The notes beneath the pieces were generated by a model. It was not told where the DNA came from. It worked only from the letters and a program-made list of their open reading frames with translations, and did no database searches. From Stercoripulliclostridium_A sp045577735 (GTDB lineage: Bacteria; Bacillota; Clostridia; Christensenellales; DTU072), in the NCBI GenBank assembly GCA_045577735.1, contig JAZNIY010000025.1, positions 62,001 to 126,000 on the forward strand: a stretch of 64,000 bases of DNA, given 5' to 3'. A program made the position numbers and the translations under genes. This document shows positions 25,101 through 33,339 of the stretch, one piece after another. Each line of letters begins with the position of its first letter. Within the stretch, counting starts at the first letter, position 1.

Positions 25101-25833
25101 TAGAGATGCAGGCGCAGAACCCGAAATCTTCGTTGTTCGCAACCTAAGTAGCGATGACGTATCTCGCTCTGTTGAGCAGTTCGCTAAGAAGTGCAAGGAT
25201 AGTCAAATAGTATTTATCCCCGGTGGATTCTCCGGCGGTGACGAGCCCGATGGCTCCGGTAAGTTTATTACGGCATTCTTCCGTAACGGTGCAGTTAAGG
25301 AAAGAGTACACGAACTTCTTAACGATCGTGACGGTCTTATGGGAGGCATCTGTAATGGCTTCCAAGCCCTTGTAAAACTAGGTCTTGTTCCCTATGGTAA
25401 GATTATAGACACCGACGAAAACTGCCCCACACTCACCTATAATGATATAGGGCGTCACCAATCCAGAATAGTTAGAGTAAGAGTATGCTCCAACAATTCT
25501 CCTTGGCTAAAGGGTGTAAACGTAGGCGACGTATTCAACGTACCCATTTCTCATGGTGAAGGCAAGTTTATTGCCCCTCAAAAGCTAATAGAGGAGCTTG
25601 CAAACAATGGTCAAATTATGACTCAATACGTTGACCTCGAAGGAAAGGCAACCATCGATATTCGCTTTAATCCCAACGGTAGCACCATGGCGATAGAGGG
25701 TATTCTCTCTCCCGACGGCAGAGTATTCGGCAAGATGGGACACTCGGAAAGAAAGGGATATGGACTCTACAAAAACGTCTGTGGTAAGTACGATATGGCA
25801 CTCTTTGAGTCTGCAGTAAAATATTTTAAATAA
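22144..25833 (+). CDS. purL: FGAM synthase, fused PurL-PurQ type
   Basis: A 1229-aa phosphoribosylformylglycinamidine synthase of the large single-chain type, as in Proteobacteria and many gut Clostridia. An N-terminal PurS-like region precedes the AIRS-like synthetase halves (SDHCRHTTFNT, ETHNHPTEIEPFGGAATCIGG). The C-terminal glutaminase, from about residue 975, has the Cys nucleophile in GGICNGFQ, a PGTNCE start and the HGEGKF histidine/glutamate. The glutaminase is complete, unlike that of the PurF-like protein upstream. ATG 22144 follows AAGGAGG and abuts purD. Confidence 0.95.
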   Translation: MVYRIYVEKKAGFDHEAQSLTKEVRELLEISSVESIRVINRYDVEEIEKELFDYAVKTVFSEPQMDNATLKIESGEAKVFAVEYLPGQFDQRADSAAQCIQLISQKERPLVRTAKVYCVYGDLSASELEQIKKHVINPVEAREASLDEVATLKQENEIPTEVATLEGFITLNRNGLADFVKSYGLAMDIDDIAFCQQYFISENRNPTITEIRMIDTYWSDHCRHTTFNTTIDSVKFEDELLQSTYEEYIATRKELNRTKPVNLMDIGTIAAKILKKQGYLNKLDESEEINACTVKIKVNVEGTEEDWLLLFKNETHNHPTEIEPFGGAATCIGGAIRDPLSGRSYVYAAMRVTGAADPLKPVKDTIKGKLPQRKIVTTAAAGYSSYGNQIGLATGQVDEIYHEGYVAKRLEIGAVIAATPAKNVRRECPVAGDKIILIGGRTGRDGCGGATGSSKSHTTESLTKSGAEVQKGNAPEERKLQRLFRNERASLLIKRCNDFGAGGVSVAIGELADGLEIYLNAVPKKYDGLDGTELAISESQERMAVVVEADKVEEFIALASKENLEATIVATVTDRNRLVMNWNGKIICDISRDFLNSNGAEKHVDVQGVSCANFEKPEVSDFKNGYKALAGDLNVCSKRGLSERFDSTIGAGTVLMPFGGKYQQTPPQAMVHLVSVEEKHTDTVSFMSWGGNPYVAEKSPYHGAYFAVVESISKLIASGADYSDIYLTFQEYFKKLGKDAKRWGEPLSALLGAFKAQKELKCAAIGGKDSMSGSFENIDVPPTLVSFAVTTGKVDRVVSPEFKKANSKVVVVKPDYDRNGLPVTESLVKVYQNVVDLLKSGRAISAYTPTYGGIAEGVLKSAIGNGIGFKYGANVKVNDLFKYNYGAFVLELASDVQVGELLGYTTEERVISLGSEVLSLDELQAIYENKLEPVYSCNIKAREQELVNFTYESDVITAPQIKVARPKVLIPVFPGTNCEFDTAKAFRDAGAEPEIFVVRNLSSDDVSRSVEQFAKKCKDSQIVFIPGGFSGGDEPDGSGKFITAFFRNGAVKERVHELLNDRDGLMGGICNGFQALVKLGLVPYGKIIDTDENCPTLTYNDIGRHQSRIVRVRVCSNNSPWLKGVNVGDVFNVPISHGEGKFIAPQKLIEELANNGQIMTQYVDLEGKATIDIRFNPNGSTMAIEGILSPDGRVFGKMGHSERKGYGLYKNVCGKYDMALFESAVKYFK

Positions 25834-25878
25834 AACACGCTAAATATAACGAAAACAACTAAAAAAAAGGAGATAACT

Positions 25879-27552
25879 ATGGCTTATTTAACCGATATCG
25901 AAATCGCCCAACAATGCAAAATGAAACCTATCACCGAGATAGCTGACTCTATTAATATTGATGATAAGTACGTTGAGCAATATGGCAAGTATAAAGCAAA
26001 GGTGGACTATTCTTTGCTTAAAGAAAGTACCAGAAAGGACGGCAAACTTATTCTCGTAACAGCTATTACACCCACCCCTGCAGGCGAGGGGAAAACCACC
26101 ACGACCATAGGTCTTGCAGACGGCTTAAAACGTATTGGTAAAAACGTTGTAGTTGCCCTTCGCGAGCCCTCTCTTGGACCGGTTTTTGGCGTTAAAGGTG
26201 GCGCAGCCGGTGGTGGATATGCTCAAGTAGTACCCATGGAAGATATTAACCTCCACTTTACGGGTGACTTCCACGCTATTGGCGCAGCAAACAACCTTCT
26301 TGCTGCAATGATAGATAACCACATCCAACAAGGCAATGCTCTTGGCATCGACCCTAGACGCATAGTTTGGAAGCGTTGCGTGGACATGAACGATCGTCAA
26401 CTTCGTTTCGTAGTAGATGGTCTTGGTGGTAAGGTTAACGGCACGCCTCGTGAAGACGGCTTTGATATTACCGTTGCAAGTGAAATCATGGCAGTATTCT
26501 GTCTGGCAAGCTCCATTACTGATCTTAAAGAAAGACTTTCTAGAATCGTTATTGGTTACACTTATGACGATAAGCCCGTAACTTGTGGTCAAATTAAGGC
26601 GGTTGGCGCAATGGCAGCCCTTCTAAAAGATGCCCTAAAGCCCAACCTCGTTCAAACTTTAGAGGGTACTCCCTCCTTCGTTCACGGTGGACCTTTTGCA
26701 AATATCGCTCACGGCTGTAACTCCGTTATAGCAACCAGAATGGCACTAAAACTTGGTGATTACGCAGTTACCGAAGCTGGCTTTGGCGCAGACCTAGGTG
26801 CAGAAAAATTCCTTGATATCAAGTGCCGTATGACTGGCCTTACACCTAGTGCAGTAGTTGTTGTTGCAACCGTTCGCGCACTCAAGTTGCACGGTGGCGC
26901 ACTCAAAACTGAACTTGGCAACGAAAACCTCGTTGCACTAGAAAAGGGACTTCCCAACCTTCTCCGTCACGTATCCAATATGGTCAACGTTTATAAACTT
27001 CCTTGCGTGGTTGCAGTTAACCGTTTCCCCACCGATACCGACAATGAAATTGAACTTGTAATTAACAAGTGCAAAGAACTTGGCGTAAACGTAGTTCTTT
27101 CTACCGTTTGGGCAGATGGTGGCAAGGGTGGTATGGCACTTGCAGAAGAGGTAGTACGTCTTTGTGAAAAAGAGAACAATTTCTCATTCAGTTATTCACT
27201 TGATGGTACTATTGAAGACAAGATTGAAGGCATTGTTAAGAACGTATATGGTGGCGCTGGAGTTAACTTTACGGCTGAAGCCAAAAAGCAAATTGCAACT
27301 TTAACGGCACTAGGTTTCGATAAGATTCCCGTATGTATGGCAAAGACCCAATATTCATTTAGTGATAATCCCGCTCTTCTAGGCGCACCCGAAGGCTTCA
27401 TCGTTACCGTTCGTAACGTAAAAGTTAGTGCTGGTGCCGGCTTTATCGTAGCCCTTACCGGTGATATTATGACCATGCCCGGACTTCCCAAGGTTCCCGC
27501 AGCAGAACGCATTGATGTTAATGAAGACGGAGTTATAACCGGCCTATTCTAA
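25879..27552 (+). CDS. fhs: Formate-tetrahydrofolate ligase
   Basis: A 557-aa ATP-dependent enzyme making 10-formyl-THF from formate and THF. The P-loop is TPTPAGEGKTTTT (about 61-73); further family segments are REPSLGPVFGVKGGAAGGG, HLTGDFHAI-like (LHFTGDFHAIGAANN) and EAGFGADLG. AAAGGAG precedes the ATG. It is the last gene of the operon, 45 bp after purL, supplying the cofactor for PurN and AICARFT. Its stop codon lies within the first arm of the large hairpin that follows. Confidence 0.97.
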   Translation: MAYLTDIEIAQQCKMKPITEIADSINIDDKYVEQYGKYKAKVDYSLLKESTRKDGKLILVTAITPTPAGEGKTTTTIGLADGLKRIGKNVVVALREPSLGPVFGVKGGAAGGGYAQVVPMEDINLHFTGDFHAIGAANNLLAAMIDNHIQQGNALGIDPRRIVWKRCVDMNDRQLRFVVDGLGGKVNGTPREDGFDITVASEIMAVFCLASSITDLKERLSRIVIGYTYDDKPVTCGQIKAVGAMAALLKDALKPNLVQTLEGTPSFVHGGPFANIAHGCNSVIATRMALKLGDYAVTEAGFGADLGAEKFLDIKCRMTGLTPSAVVVVATVRALKLHGGALKTELGNENLVALEKGLPNLLRHVSNMVNVYKLPCVVAVNRFPTDTDNEIELVINKCKELGVNVVLSTVWADGGKGGMALAEEVVRLCEKENNFSFSYSLDGTIEDKIEGIVKNVYGGAGVNFTAEAKKQIATLTALGFDKIPVCMAKTQYSFSDNPALLGAPEGFIVTVRNVKVSAGAGFIVALTGDIMTMPGLPKVPAAERIDVNEDGVITGLF

Positions 27553-27676
27553 AAACGCGTTATTTTAGCGCTCCCCATAGAAAATAATTAACCCCACTCA
27601 GTCATTTACGTCGAGTAAACTCCTGTCGTGGGGTTTTCTCATTTCCGTCGGGGAGCATCTAAATTAACGCGTTTTT
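27551..27676. terminator. Large nested hairpin ending the purine operon
   Basis: Three concentric arm pairs: AAAAACGCGTTA (27551-27562) with TAACGCGTTTTT (27665-27676), GCTCCCC (27570-27576) with GGGGAGC (27650-27656), and ACCCCAC (27591-27597) with GTGGGGT (27628-27634), the last followed by TTTTC. A further TTTAC/GTAAA stem is in the centre. The inner part works as an intrinsic terminator. The outer arms, starting on the fhs stop codon, suggest a bidirectional terminator or a small palindromic insertion. Confidence 0.65.
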
Positions 27677-27898
27677 AAGAGGCTAGTCAATGGTGAGAAC
27701 AAATTAAACCTTTTCCTTGTGAGCGAAGTGTAACGGAGTGAAGCCGTTCCACGTTCCGCATTCCGCGCTCCACACTTAATATCTATCCTTGTTTGTGTAA
27801 CATCGTGTAGCAATGTCGTTTTGCGTTTATTTGTAATTTGGGTATTTACTAAATACTCTTTTAATAGTATAATATGTTCATTAAGGAGCTTGTTGGAT
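27677..27898. other. Non-coding stretch before MFS gene
   Basis: A GC-rich run near 27720-27775 contains GCGAAGTGTAACG, also present in the prophage at 7613-7625, followed by an AT-rich promoter region with TATAAT near 27869. No convincing ORF. Confidence 0.4.
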
Positions 27899-29332
27899 AT
27901 GAGTGCAACCAAAGAACAAAGAATAGTTTTAAGAAGAGAAAGAGAAATTAAGCATTGGGAGAGAGAAAAGAATCGCCCAAAGGGTAAGTATTATATTGCT
28001 TACGTAATCTTTATTATAACCTTAATTTATGCGGTAGACGAGATTGCATCACAGATTACTACCTTAATGAAGACGGAGATTGCAAACGATCTTTTTGCTA
28101 CTGAAAACTCAATTGGGCTTTTAAATATTCTTACCATTTTGGTAGTCCCATTCCAAGCATTAGGGCTTCTATATCGCCCGCTTGCCGACAGATTTGGTAG
28201 AAAGGTTTTCCTAATTATAAATACCTTTGGCATGAGCCTTGCACTCCTAGTAATATTCCTTTCGCGCAACGTTATAGTGTACTTTATTGGTGCGTGTATG
28301 GTGCAATTCTTCATTCCACACGATATGCACGTTGTATATATTATGGAGTCATCTAGTCCAAAGCAACGCGCGCGTACATATTCGGTAATAAAATTTGTTG
28401 CCAACATGGGTGTTATGCTCATTCCTTTAATGCGCAAACTAATGATGGACAATGCTGGTGAATGGCGTAACGTTTTCCTAGTACCTGCAATAGTAGGGTT
28501 AGTTGCTTCTTTTATTGCACTAGTGCTTGCAAGAGAAACCGACAGCTTTATTGACTCACGCTTGCGTTACCTTAACTTAACGGATGAAGAGCGACAAGCA
28601 GAGAAAGAGCAAAAGGCTCTTGATAATGCTCAAGGTGGTCTAATTCCAGCTTTAAAGTTTGCACTAAAGCACAAGCAATTGCGTTGGCTATATATAACTT
28701 CTGCACTTATGAATATCGGTTTTATTGCCACTATTGACTATCAAGCAATAATGACCTACGGGTATGCTACCAACTATTTGAATAGTGGTTTGTTTGCTAC
28801 CTTAAACGATGCAGTAAATTCGGTTAGTACGGGGGTAATTACCGAAGCGCTGTTCCTCTTCCCCATAGGCAGTGCCGTTGCTCAAGTAATAATGGGTTTT
28901 GTTAGCGATATTAAGGGAAGAAAACTTGCTGCCATCGTTACGGCACTAAATTGCCTAGTAAGTTTCGTATTGTTTATTGTAGGCGCAAACCTTGGTTGGA
29001 GTCCATATTTTGTAGGTCTAATGTGTGGCGCATGCATTGGTAGTTACTATAGTTCTAACGACGTTATAATTATGATGATAGGGGAATCATCTCCCACGAA
29101 CTTACGTTCATCAACGATGTCTGCCCAGTTTATTGTAACGGGCATAGGCGTTGTGATTTCCTATGGCATAAGCTTGCCAATAACTTCCATACTAGGCAAT
29201 ACGGTTGTGGGAATAGTTGCTTTCTGCCTACTTGTTCCCGGCTTTATTAGTGGATTTATATCTCTTGTTAAAAAGTGTCACGAAACCAAGGGTATCGATA
29301 TGGAAACGGTAAAAGGTGACGAATGGGATTAA
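27899..29332 (+). CDS. MFS transporter
   Basis: A 477-aa major-facilitator membrane protein, 12 predicted helices, with the loop 2-3 signature RPLADRFGRKVFL and the equivalent SDIKGRKLA in the second half. There is a long charged N-terminus (about 35 residues) before helix 1. The start is ATG 27899 with AAGGAG; an in-frame TTG at 27821 is in the promoter. Substrate unknown; sugar-porter-like loops are suggestive only. Monocistronic. Confidence 0.82.
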   Translation: MSATKEQRIVLRREREIKHWEREKNRPKGKYYIAYVIFIITLIYAVDEIASQITTLMKTEIANDLFATENSIGLLNILTILVVPFQALGLLYRPLADRFGRKVFLIINTFGMSLALLVIFLSRNVIVYFIGACMVQFFIPHDMHVVYIMESSSPKQRARTYSVIKFVANMGVMLIPLMRKLMMDNAGEWRNVFLVPAIVGLVASFIALVLARETDSFIDSRLRYLNLTDEERQAEKEQKALDNAQGGLIPALKFALKHKQLRWLYITSALMNIGFIATIDYQAIMTYGYATNYLNSGLFATLNDAVNSVSTGVITEALFLFPIGSAVAQVIMGFVSDIKGRKLAAIVTALNCLVSFVLFIVGANLGWSPYFVGLMCGACIGSYYSSNDVIIMMIGESSPTNLRSSTMSAQFIVTGIGVVISYGISLPITSILGNTVVGIVAFCLLVPGFISGFISLVKKCHETKGIDMETVKGDEWD

Positions 29333-29354
29333 ACTAACAAGATTTTAAAACGAG

Positions 29355-29385
29355 CACCACTATAGAATAGTGGTGTTTTTTATTT
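29355..29385 (+). terminator. Terminator of the MFS gene
   Basis: CACCACTAT (29355-29363) pairs with ATAGTGGTG (29367-29375), then TTTTTT. Confidence 0.85.
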
Positions 29386-29427
29386 TTAAAAAACTTTACA
29401 AAATTTTACACTTTTTTACGGAAATCA

Positions 29428-29466
29428 CTTGACAGAATTTTACAGAAAGTGTAAAATAGTGTCAAG
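29428..29466 (+). promoter_or_regulatory. Promoter embedded in a 39-bp double palindrome
   Basis: CTTGACA (29428-29434) pairs with TGTCAAG (29460-29466), and TTTTACA (29438-29444) with TGTAAAA (29450-29456). The same bases make a promoter: TTGACA, 17-bp spacer, TAAAAT (29452-29457). Extra TTTTACA half sites lie at about 29394-29412. A clear operator, probably for the HTH protein encoded 17 bp downstream. Confidence 0.8.
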
Positions 29467-29482
29467 TTAAGGAGGTCGAAAG

Positions 29483-29824
29483 ATGAAGATAACCGACATG
29501 ATATCAATTACCGAGTTATCCCGACTACTCAAAAAAACAAGACCAACCGTATACAAATATCTTGCAGATTTTGAGAAAGGGAATTTTAGTGCACTACCCC
29601 ACTCGGTAAAGAAGTTGTTTAGCAGTATCCAAAGTGGTAAAACTCCCAAAAAAGAAATTTATGAATATTGCGATTATTGGTACCAAGATGATTTTACTGC
29701 TACGGAGTTCAAAACCAAAGAAGAATCTACCACTTTAAAAGAGGTAATAAATCTATTAAAAACAAATGAAAGAAAGCTTAACCTGTCAAAGATAAAGGAA
29801 TTTATATTGGAGGAGTTAAAATGA
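29483..29824 (+). CDS. HTH DNA-binding protein, probable autoregulator
   Basis: A 113-aa protein whose N-terminus (ITELSRLLKKTRPTVYKYLADFEKG, about 8-32) is a helix-turn-helix of the excisionase/MerR or HTH_17 type, followed by a charged helical tail. AAGGAGG lies 7 nt before the ATG. It is preceded by a 39-bp palindrome over the promoter and overlaps the next gene by 4 nt (ATGA). The layout, small regulator plus larger membrane-associated effector under one autoregulated promoter, resembles toxin-antitoxin or stress modules, but neither family is recognised. Confidence 0.65.
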   Translation: MKITDMISITELSRLLKKTRPTVYKYLADFEKGNFSALPHSVKKLFSSIQSGKTPKKEIYEYCDYWYQDDFTATEFKTKEESTTLKEVINLLKTNERKLNLSKIKEFILEELK

Positions 29825-30747
29825 TTTTTAATAAGGCAAAAAGATTGGCAAAGGCCAAAAAATTGGTGGCAAAAAACCTAATATATATTCGCTTGAAGAG
29901 TGATCTTGAAGCAATAGAAAGGGACATTAATAATAATCAACCCGTGGAAAAAGAGGCTGGTGGCAATGCAATAGTAAAATTCATTAATGGAATAGCTACC
30001 GACGTTGCAAATAGCGTAAGAAGAAAGGCTGTTTCCGAGCTTTCAGTTGAGAAAAAGGTGGCAGTTGATAACTTAACGGCATTCGAAAAAGAAAACGATG
30101 CAAAAGACTTGGAGCTTGCAGGGGACCTAGAAAAACTCAAGAATTATATTAACAAAGAGCTCTTTAAAAAGGACGCATACGGCATTCAAAGAATGCAATT
30201 CGCACTTTCTTTAATGCTAGATAATTCTCGTGAATACGTAAGAAAAGAGGACTCTTTGGAAGTTGTTTCTAAGGTATTGTTTGACGATGAAGGTTACATG
30301 AACGTACTCTTCAATGCGTTCGAGCAAAATTACTATGGCATACAAAAGAAAACCGTTGACGAACTAAAAGCTGGTATGCTATTAGGGGCCGGAGTATGGA
30401 GTCTAGTAACCGGCAGTTTACTACCCATTGGACTAGGTGGAATGGCAACGCTTGTCAAGCACGTCATTAGTAGAAAGGAACAAAAAGAAAATTTCCAAAC
30501 CCTAACTAAGGACGAGCTACAAGCATTCCTAGCAATGAAGCTTACGATTATAGAGGAAACTAGAACAAGGCTTCCCGAAAACGTAAAGAATGATCTAATT
30601 GACGATTTACTCAAATACGTTTCCAACCTAAGAGGGGATGCAGAGTACGAATGGCTCATTGAAAAGATGGACGTTCCTACTAATAAAGAAAAGATTGAAC
30701 TTTGCAATTTAACAGTAGAAAGACTTTCCGTAGTCGTAGGAATCTAG
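29821..30747 (+). CDS. Uncharacterised protein with one hydrophobic hairpin
   Basis: A 308-aa, mostly helical and highly charged protein. It has a single hydrophobic Gly-rich segment at about 192-217 (GAGVWSLVTG then LPIGLGGMATLV), long enough for one membrane insertion or a membrane-active hairpin. Coiled-coil-like charged regions flank it. It is translationally coupled to the HTH gene. No catalytic motif seen. It could be a membrane-perturbing effector, a scaffold or a stress protein. Function unknown. Confidence 0.6.
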   Translation: MIFNKAKRLAKAKKLVAKNLIYIRLKSDLEAIERDINNNQPVEKEAGGNAIVKFINGIATDVANSVRRKAVSELSVEKKVAVDNLTAFEKENDAKDLELAGDLEKLKNYINKELFKKDAYGIQRMQFALSLMLDNSREYVRKEDSLEVVSKVLFDDEGYMNVLFNAFEQNYYGIQKKTVDELKAGMLLGAGVWSLVTGSLLPIGLGGMATLVKHVISRKEQKENFQTLTKDELQAFLAMKLTIIEETRTRLPENVKNDLIDDLLKYVSNLRGDAEYEWLIEKMDVPTNKEKIELCNLTVERLSVVVGI

Positions 30748-30773
30748 TAAGCTGTTAACGATATATATAAACA

Positions 30774-30806
30774 AAGAAGTTCCCGTTTTGGGGAACTTCT
30801 TTTTCA
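30774..30806. terminator. Bidirectional terminator
   Basis: AAGAAGTTCCC and GGGAACTTCTT with A and T runs on each side; shared by the convergent unknown-protein and MMPL genes. Confidence 0.85.
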
Positions 30807-30827
30807 TTTTAGGAACACTATTGTGGG

Positions 30828-33167
30828 TTATGCAACAATATCATTGCTGTCCTTCGTTTCTTCCAAAGGATCGCCGTTTTCCTCTGCAATGGCCTTGTTT
30901 TTCTTTTTAAACAAGTTTTTAAAGTCACACTTGTCAACCAATTTTTCCGTAACAAGCAGTAGAGAAGGAAGAACGAATATTACTATGATTAGTGAGGTTA
31001 GTGCGCCCACACCAAGCAGGCTTCCCATTGCTGAAACCGTGCCACTTGCGAGCAAACTCAAAGCAAATCCTGTGCCTGTTAGTATTATGCCGGAGGTAAT
31101 AATAGTTGGGAATACTGCGTTTTCGGCATCAGCCATTGCTTCGTATCTGTCAAGGTAGTTGCCCCTTATTTCACGGTATCTGTTTGTAAGCACAATCGCA
31201 TAGTCTATGGTTGCACCCATTTGTACTGCCGTAATAATAAGGTAACCAATGAAAGCAATAGGTGTGCTTGTTAGGAAGGGGAATACGAAGTTTATCCATA
31301 TACCACCTTGAATTGCAAGGATGAGTACGATGGGGAGTAGTAAATTTTTGAAGGCGAATAGTAGGATGACGAGAACGAAGCCAAGCGAGCATAGACATAC
31401 TATTAGGTTATCGCTATCGAAGTAACTTGCCATATCGTAACAGGCAACGCTTTCACCCGTCATATAAAACTCGTTATAGTAATTAGGAATATTTGCGCCC
31501 AGCTCGTCTAGGAAAGCGAAAGTATCTTCACTTTCTATTTCTGAACAAATATTAAATGTCAAGCGAGTGTAATTTTCACTCTCCAAGTTGGCCTTTGCAA
31601 AGGTTAGGGAATCAAGCATACTTGCATAGTCACCAAGCATTGGGGCAATAATCTCGCCGTACTCTGCTACAACGTATTCCAGTAGGTCAATAATGCGAAC
31701 CTTTGCGTTTGTATCGGTGATGCTTTTACTGGTTAGATAGCCGTCAAAAATGGACTCGGCAAAGGTTTCGAATGCGCTAAAATCTTGACCTCCGGCAAGG
31801 GCGCCCATTAAGCTGGACATATCTTCCTTGCCTATTTCATCGGTGAGATATACGCCTTCTGCAAGCTCAATGGTGGAAAGTGCGTTAACAGAGTCAACGT
31901 TGTCAAATGAGGTTACGTATTCAGCAAGAGCCCTTTCTTGCTCGGGGTTACCTTTGGGAACAACAACGACTAGAGAATTTAAAGTGCCAAAATCATCGGT
32001 TATGTGCTCTTTGGCATCTACTATCATGGAGCCACCATTGTAGTTGAATGAATAGTCGTTATAGAATTGACCGACGCAAGCAAGTGCAACAATGACTATG
32101 AAAATGGGAACGATTACCTTTCTACCCTTTAGTAGTGCTTTCGCGGGCTTTTTAACGCTTGGGACAAAAGGCTTGTGTTTACTCTTCATAAGAGGCTTGT
32201 CAAGAAGAACTAATAGGGCGGGCATTAGGAATACTACGCTGAGTAAACTTGCAATAATACTCTTACCGAGAGCAAGACCGATTTCCACACCAATGGGCAT
32301 ACTCATTAGTAGTAGTGAGCCAAGACCGGCGATGGTGGTTAACGAGCTGGAGAATATTTCAATTAGCCCCTTTGAAAGCGCCGTTGATGCAGCGTTCGTA
32401 GCGTCTTTAGTTTTCCTTTCTTCCATATATCTATGAAGTAAAATAACCATATAGTCAAGCGAAAGAGCGAGTTGTAGTACGAGGGCAACTAGGTTGGAGA
32501 GGTAACTTATGCCGTTGAAGAGTATGTTTGTACCCATGTTGACGGCCACGGCACAAGCAAACGTAATTAGCATAATTACAATTTCAAAGTAGGTTTTGGA
32601 AGTAAAGAATAGTATTGCAAGAATTAGTACGACGATCACTACACCAATTTTTAAAATGCTGTCTTCGGTTTCAGCCTTGGTGAAATATGAGTATGCACTC
32701 ATTCCCGTGAGATAACCCTCTCTACCCGTTTCGTCAAGGTAATCAATAATATCTTCTACCGCTTGGAAGGCGCCTTTGGTGCTATCGTAATCGGTGAGGT
32801 TTACGGTATAAAGAGCCTTGTTATTACGATAGTTCATGTCTTCAACGTATGTAACGTTTGCAACACCTTTAATATTTTTGAGTTCACCGAGCAAAGTATT
32901 GGCCTCGGATTTAGTGATGTTTACCACACAAACGTAGGTCATACCTTTGTCATCAAATTCTTTTTTTAGCAAATCAAGAGCATCGTCGGTATAACTTTTG
33001 TCTGGCATTTGTCCAGTCAGATCATATTCAATTTCTATAAAAGGAATCATGCACGCGCAACCAATTGTTAGCACTATAAAAACGATTAGGCACACCCATT
33101 TACCTTTAACGATAGCGTTTGAAAACTTATCTAGTAAACCGCTTGCTTTTTTTAGAAAATTATTCAT
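30828..33167 (-). CDS. MMPL/RND-family exporter
   Basis: A 779-aa membrane protein with the two-fold RND/MMPL plan: helix 1, a large extracellular loop (about 45-165), five helices including LQLALSLDYMVILLHRYMEE (the sterol-sensing-like Asp-Tyr helix), then the repeat with AVQMGATIDYAIVLTNRYRE. Both GxxxDY motifs of proton relay are present. The start ATG 33167 is chosen for GGAAGGG upstream. Such proteins export lipids or hydrophobic drugs in Gram-positive bacteria. It is divergent from the flavoprotein gene. Substrate unknown. Confidence 0.87.
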   Translation of the reverse strand: MNNFLKKASGLLDKFSNAIVKGKWVCLIVFIVLTIGCACMIPFIEIEYDLTGQMPDKSYTDDALDLLKKEFDDKGMTYVCVVNITKSEANTLLGELKNIKGVANVTYVEDMNYRNNKALYTVNLTDYDSTKGAFQAVEDIIDYLDETGREGYLTGMSAYSYFTKAETEDSILKIGVVIVVLILAILFFTSKTYFEIVIMLITFACAVAVNMGTNILFNGISYLSNLVALVLQLALSLDYMVILLHRYMEERKTKDATNAASTALSKGLIEIFSSSLTTIAGLGSLLLMSMPIGVEIGLALGKSIIASLLSVVFLMPALLVLLDKPLMKSKHKPFVPSVKKPAKALLKGRKVIVPIFIVIVALACVGQFYNDYSFNYNGGSMIVDAKEHITDDFGTLNSLVVVVPKGNPEQERALAEYVTSFDNVDSVNALSTIELAEGVYLTDEIGKEDMSSLMGALAGGQDFSAFETFAESIFDGYLTSKSITDTNAKVRIIDLLEYVVAEYGEIIAPMLGDYASMLDSLTFAKANLESENYTRLTFNICSEIESEDTFAFLDELGANIPNYYNEFYMTGESVACYDMASYFDSDNLIVCLCSLGFVLVILLFAFKNLLLPIVLILAIQGGIWINFVFPFLTSTPIAFIGYLIITAVQMGATIDYAIVLTNRYREIRGNYLDRYEAMADAENAVFPTIITSGIILTGTGFALSLLASGTVSAMGSLLGVGALTSLIIVIFVLPSLLLVTEKLVDKCDFKNLFKKKNKAIAEENGDPLEETKDSNDIVA

Positions 33168-33252
33168 TTTTGCACCCTTCCACAAAATGCTTGTTTATAT
33201 TGTAAAACTATTACGTTAATAATAAGTTAAAACAAAGTTAAATTGCAAGAGT

Positions 33253-33309
33253 TTTTTATAACTTGTTATAAAAACATATATTGACTAATAAGACGTAGAG
33301 GGTTATAAT
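33253..33309 (+). promoter_or_regulatory. 22-bp palindrome plus consensus promoter
   Basis: TTTTTATAAC (33253-33262) and GTTATAAAAA (33265-33274) form a near-perfect palindrome 7 bp upstream of a promoter TTGACT (33281-33286), 17 bp, TATAAT (33304-33309). It lies between divergent genes (MMPL exporter, flavoprotein); an operator or activator site for one or both. Confidence 0.7.
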
Positions 33310-33339
33310 AGAAGATAGGAAAATTATAAGGAGATGCTT

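Noticed and set aside
29821..30747. Assignment of the 308-aa protein as a known toxin
   Set aside because: No recognised fold or catalytic motif; only the operon layout suggests it.
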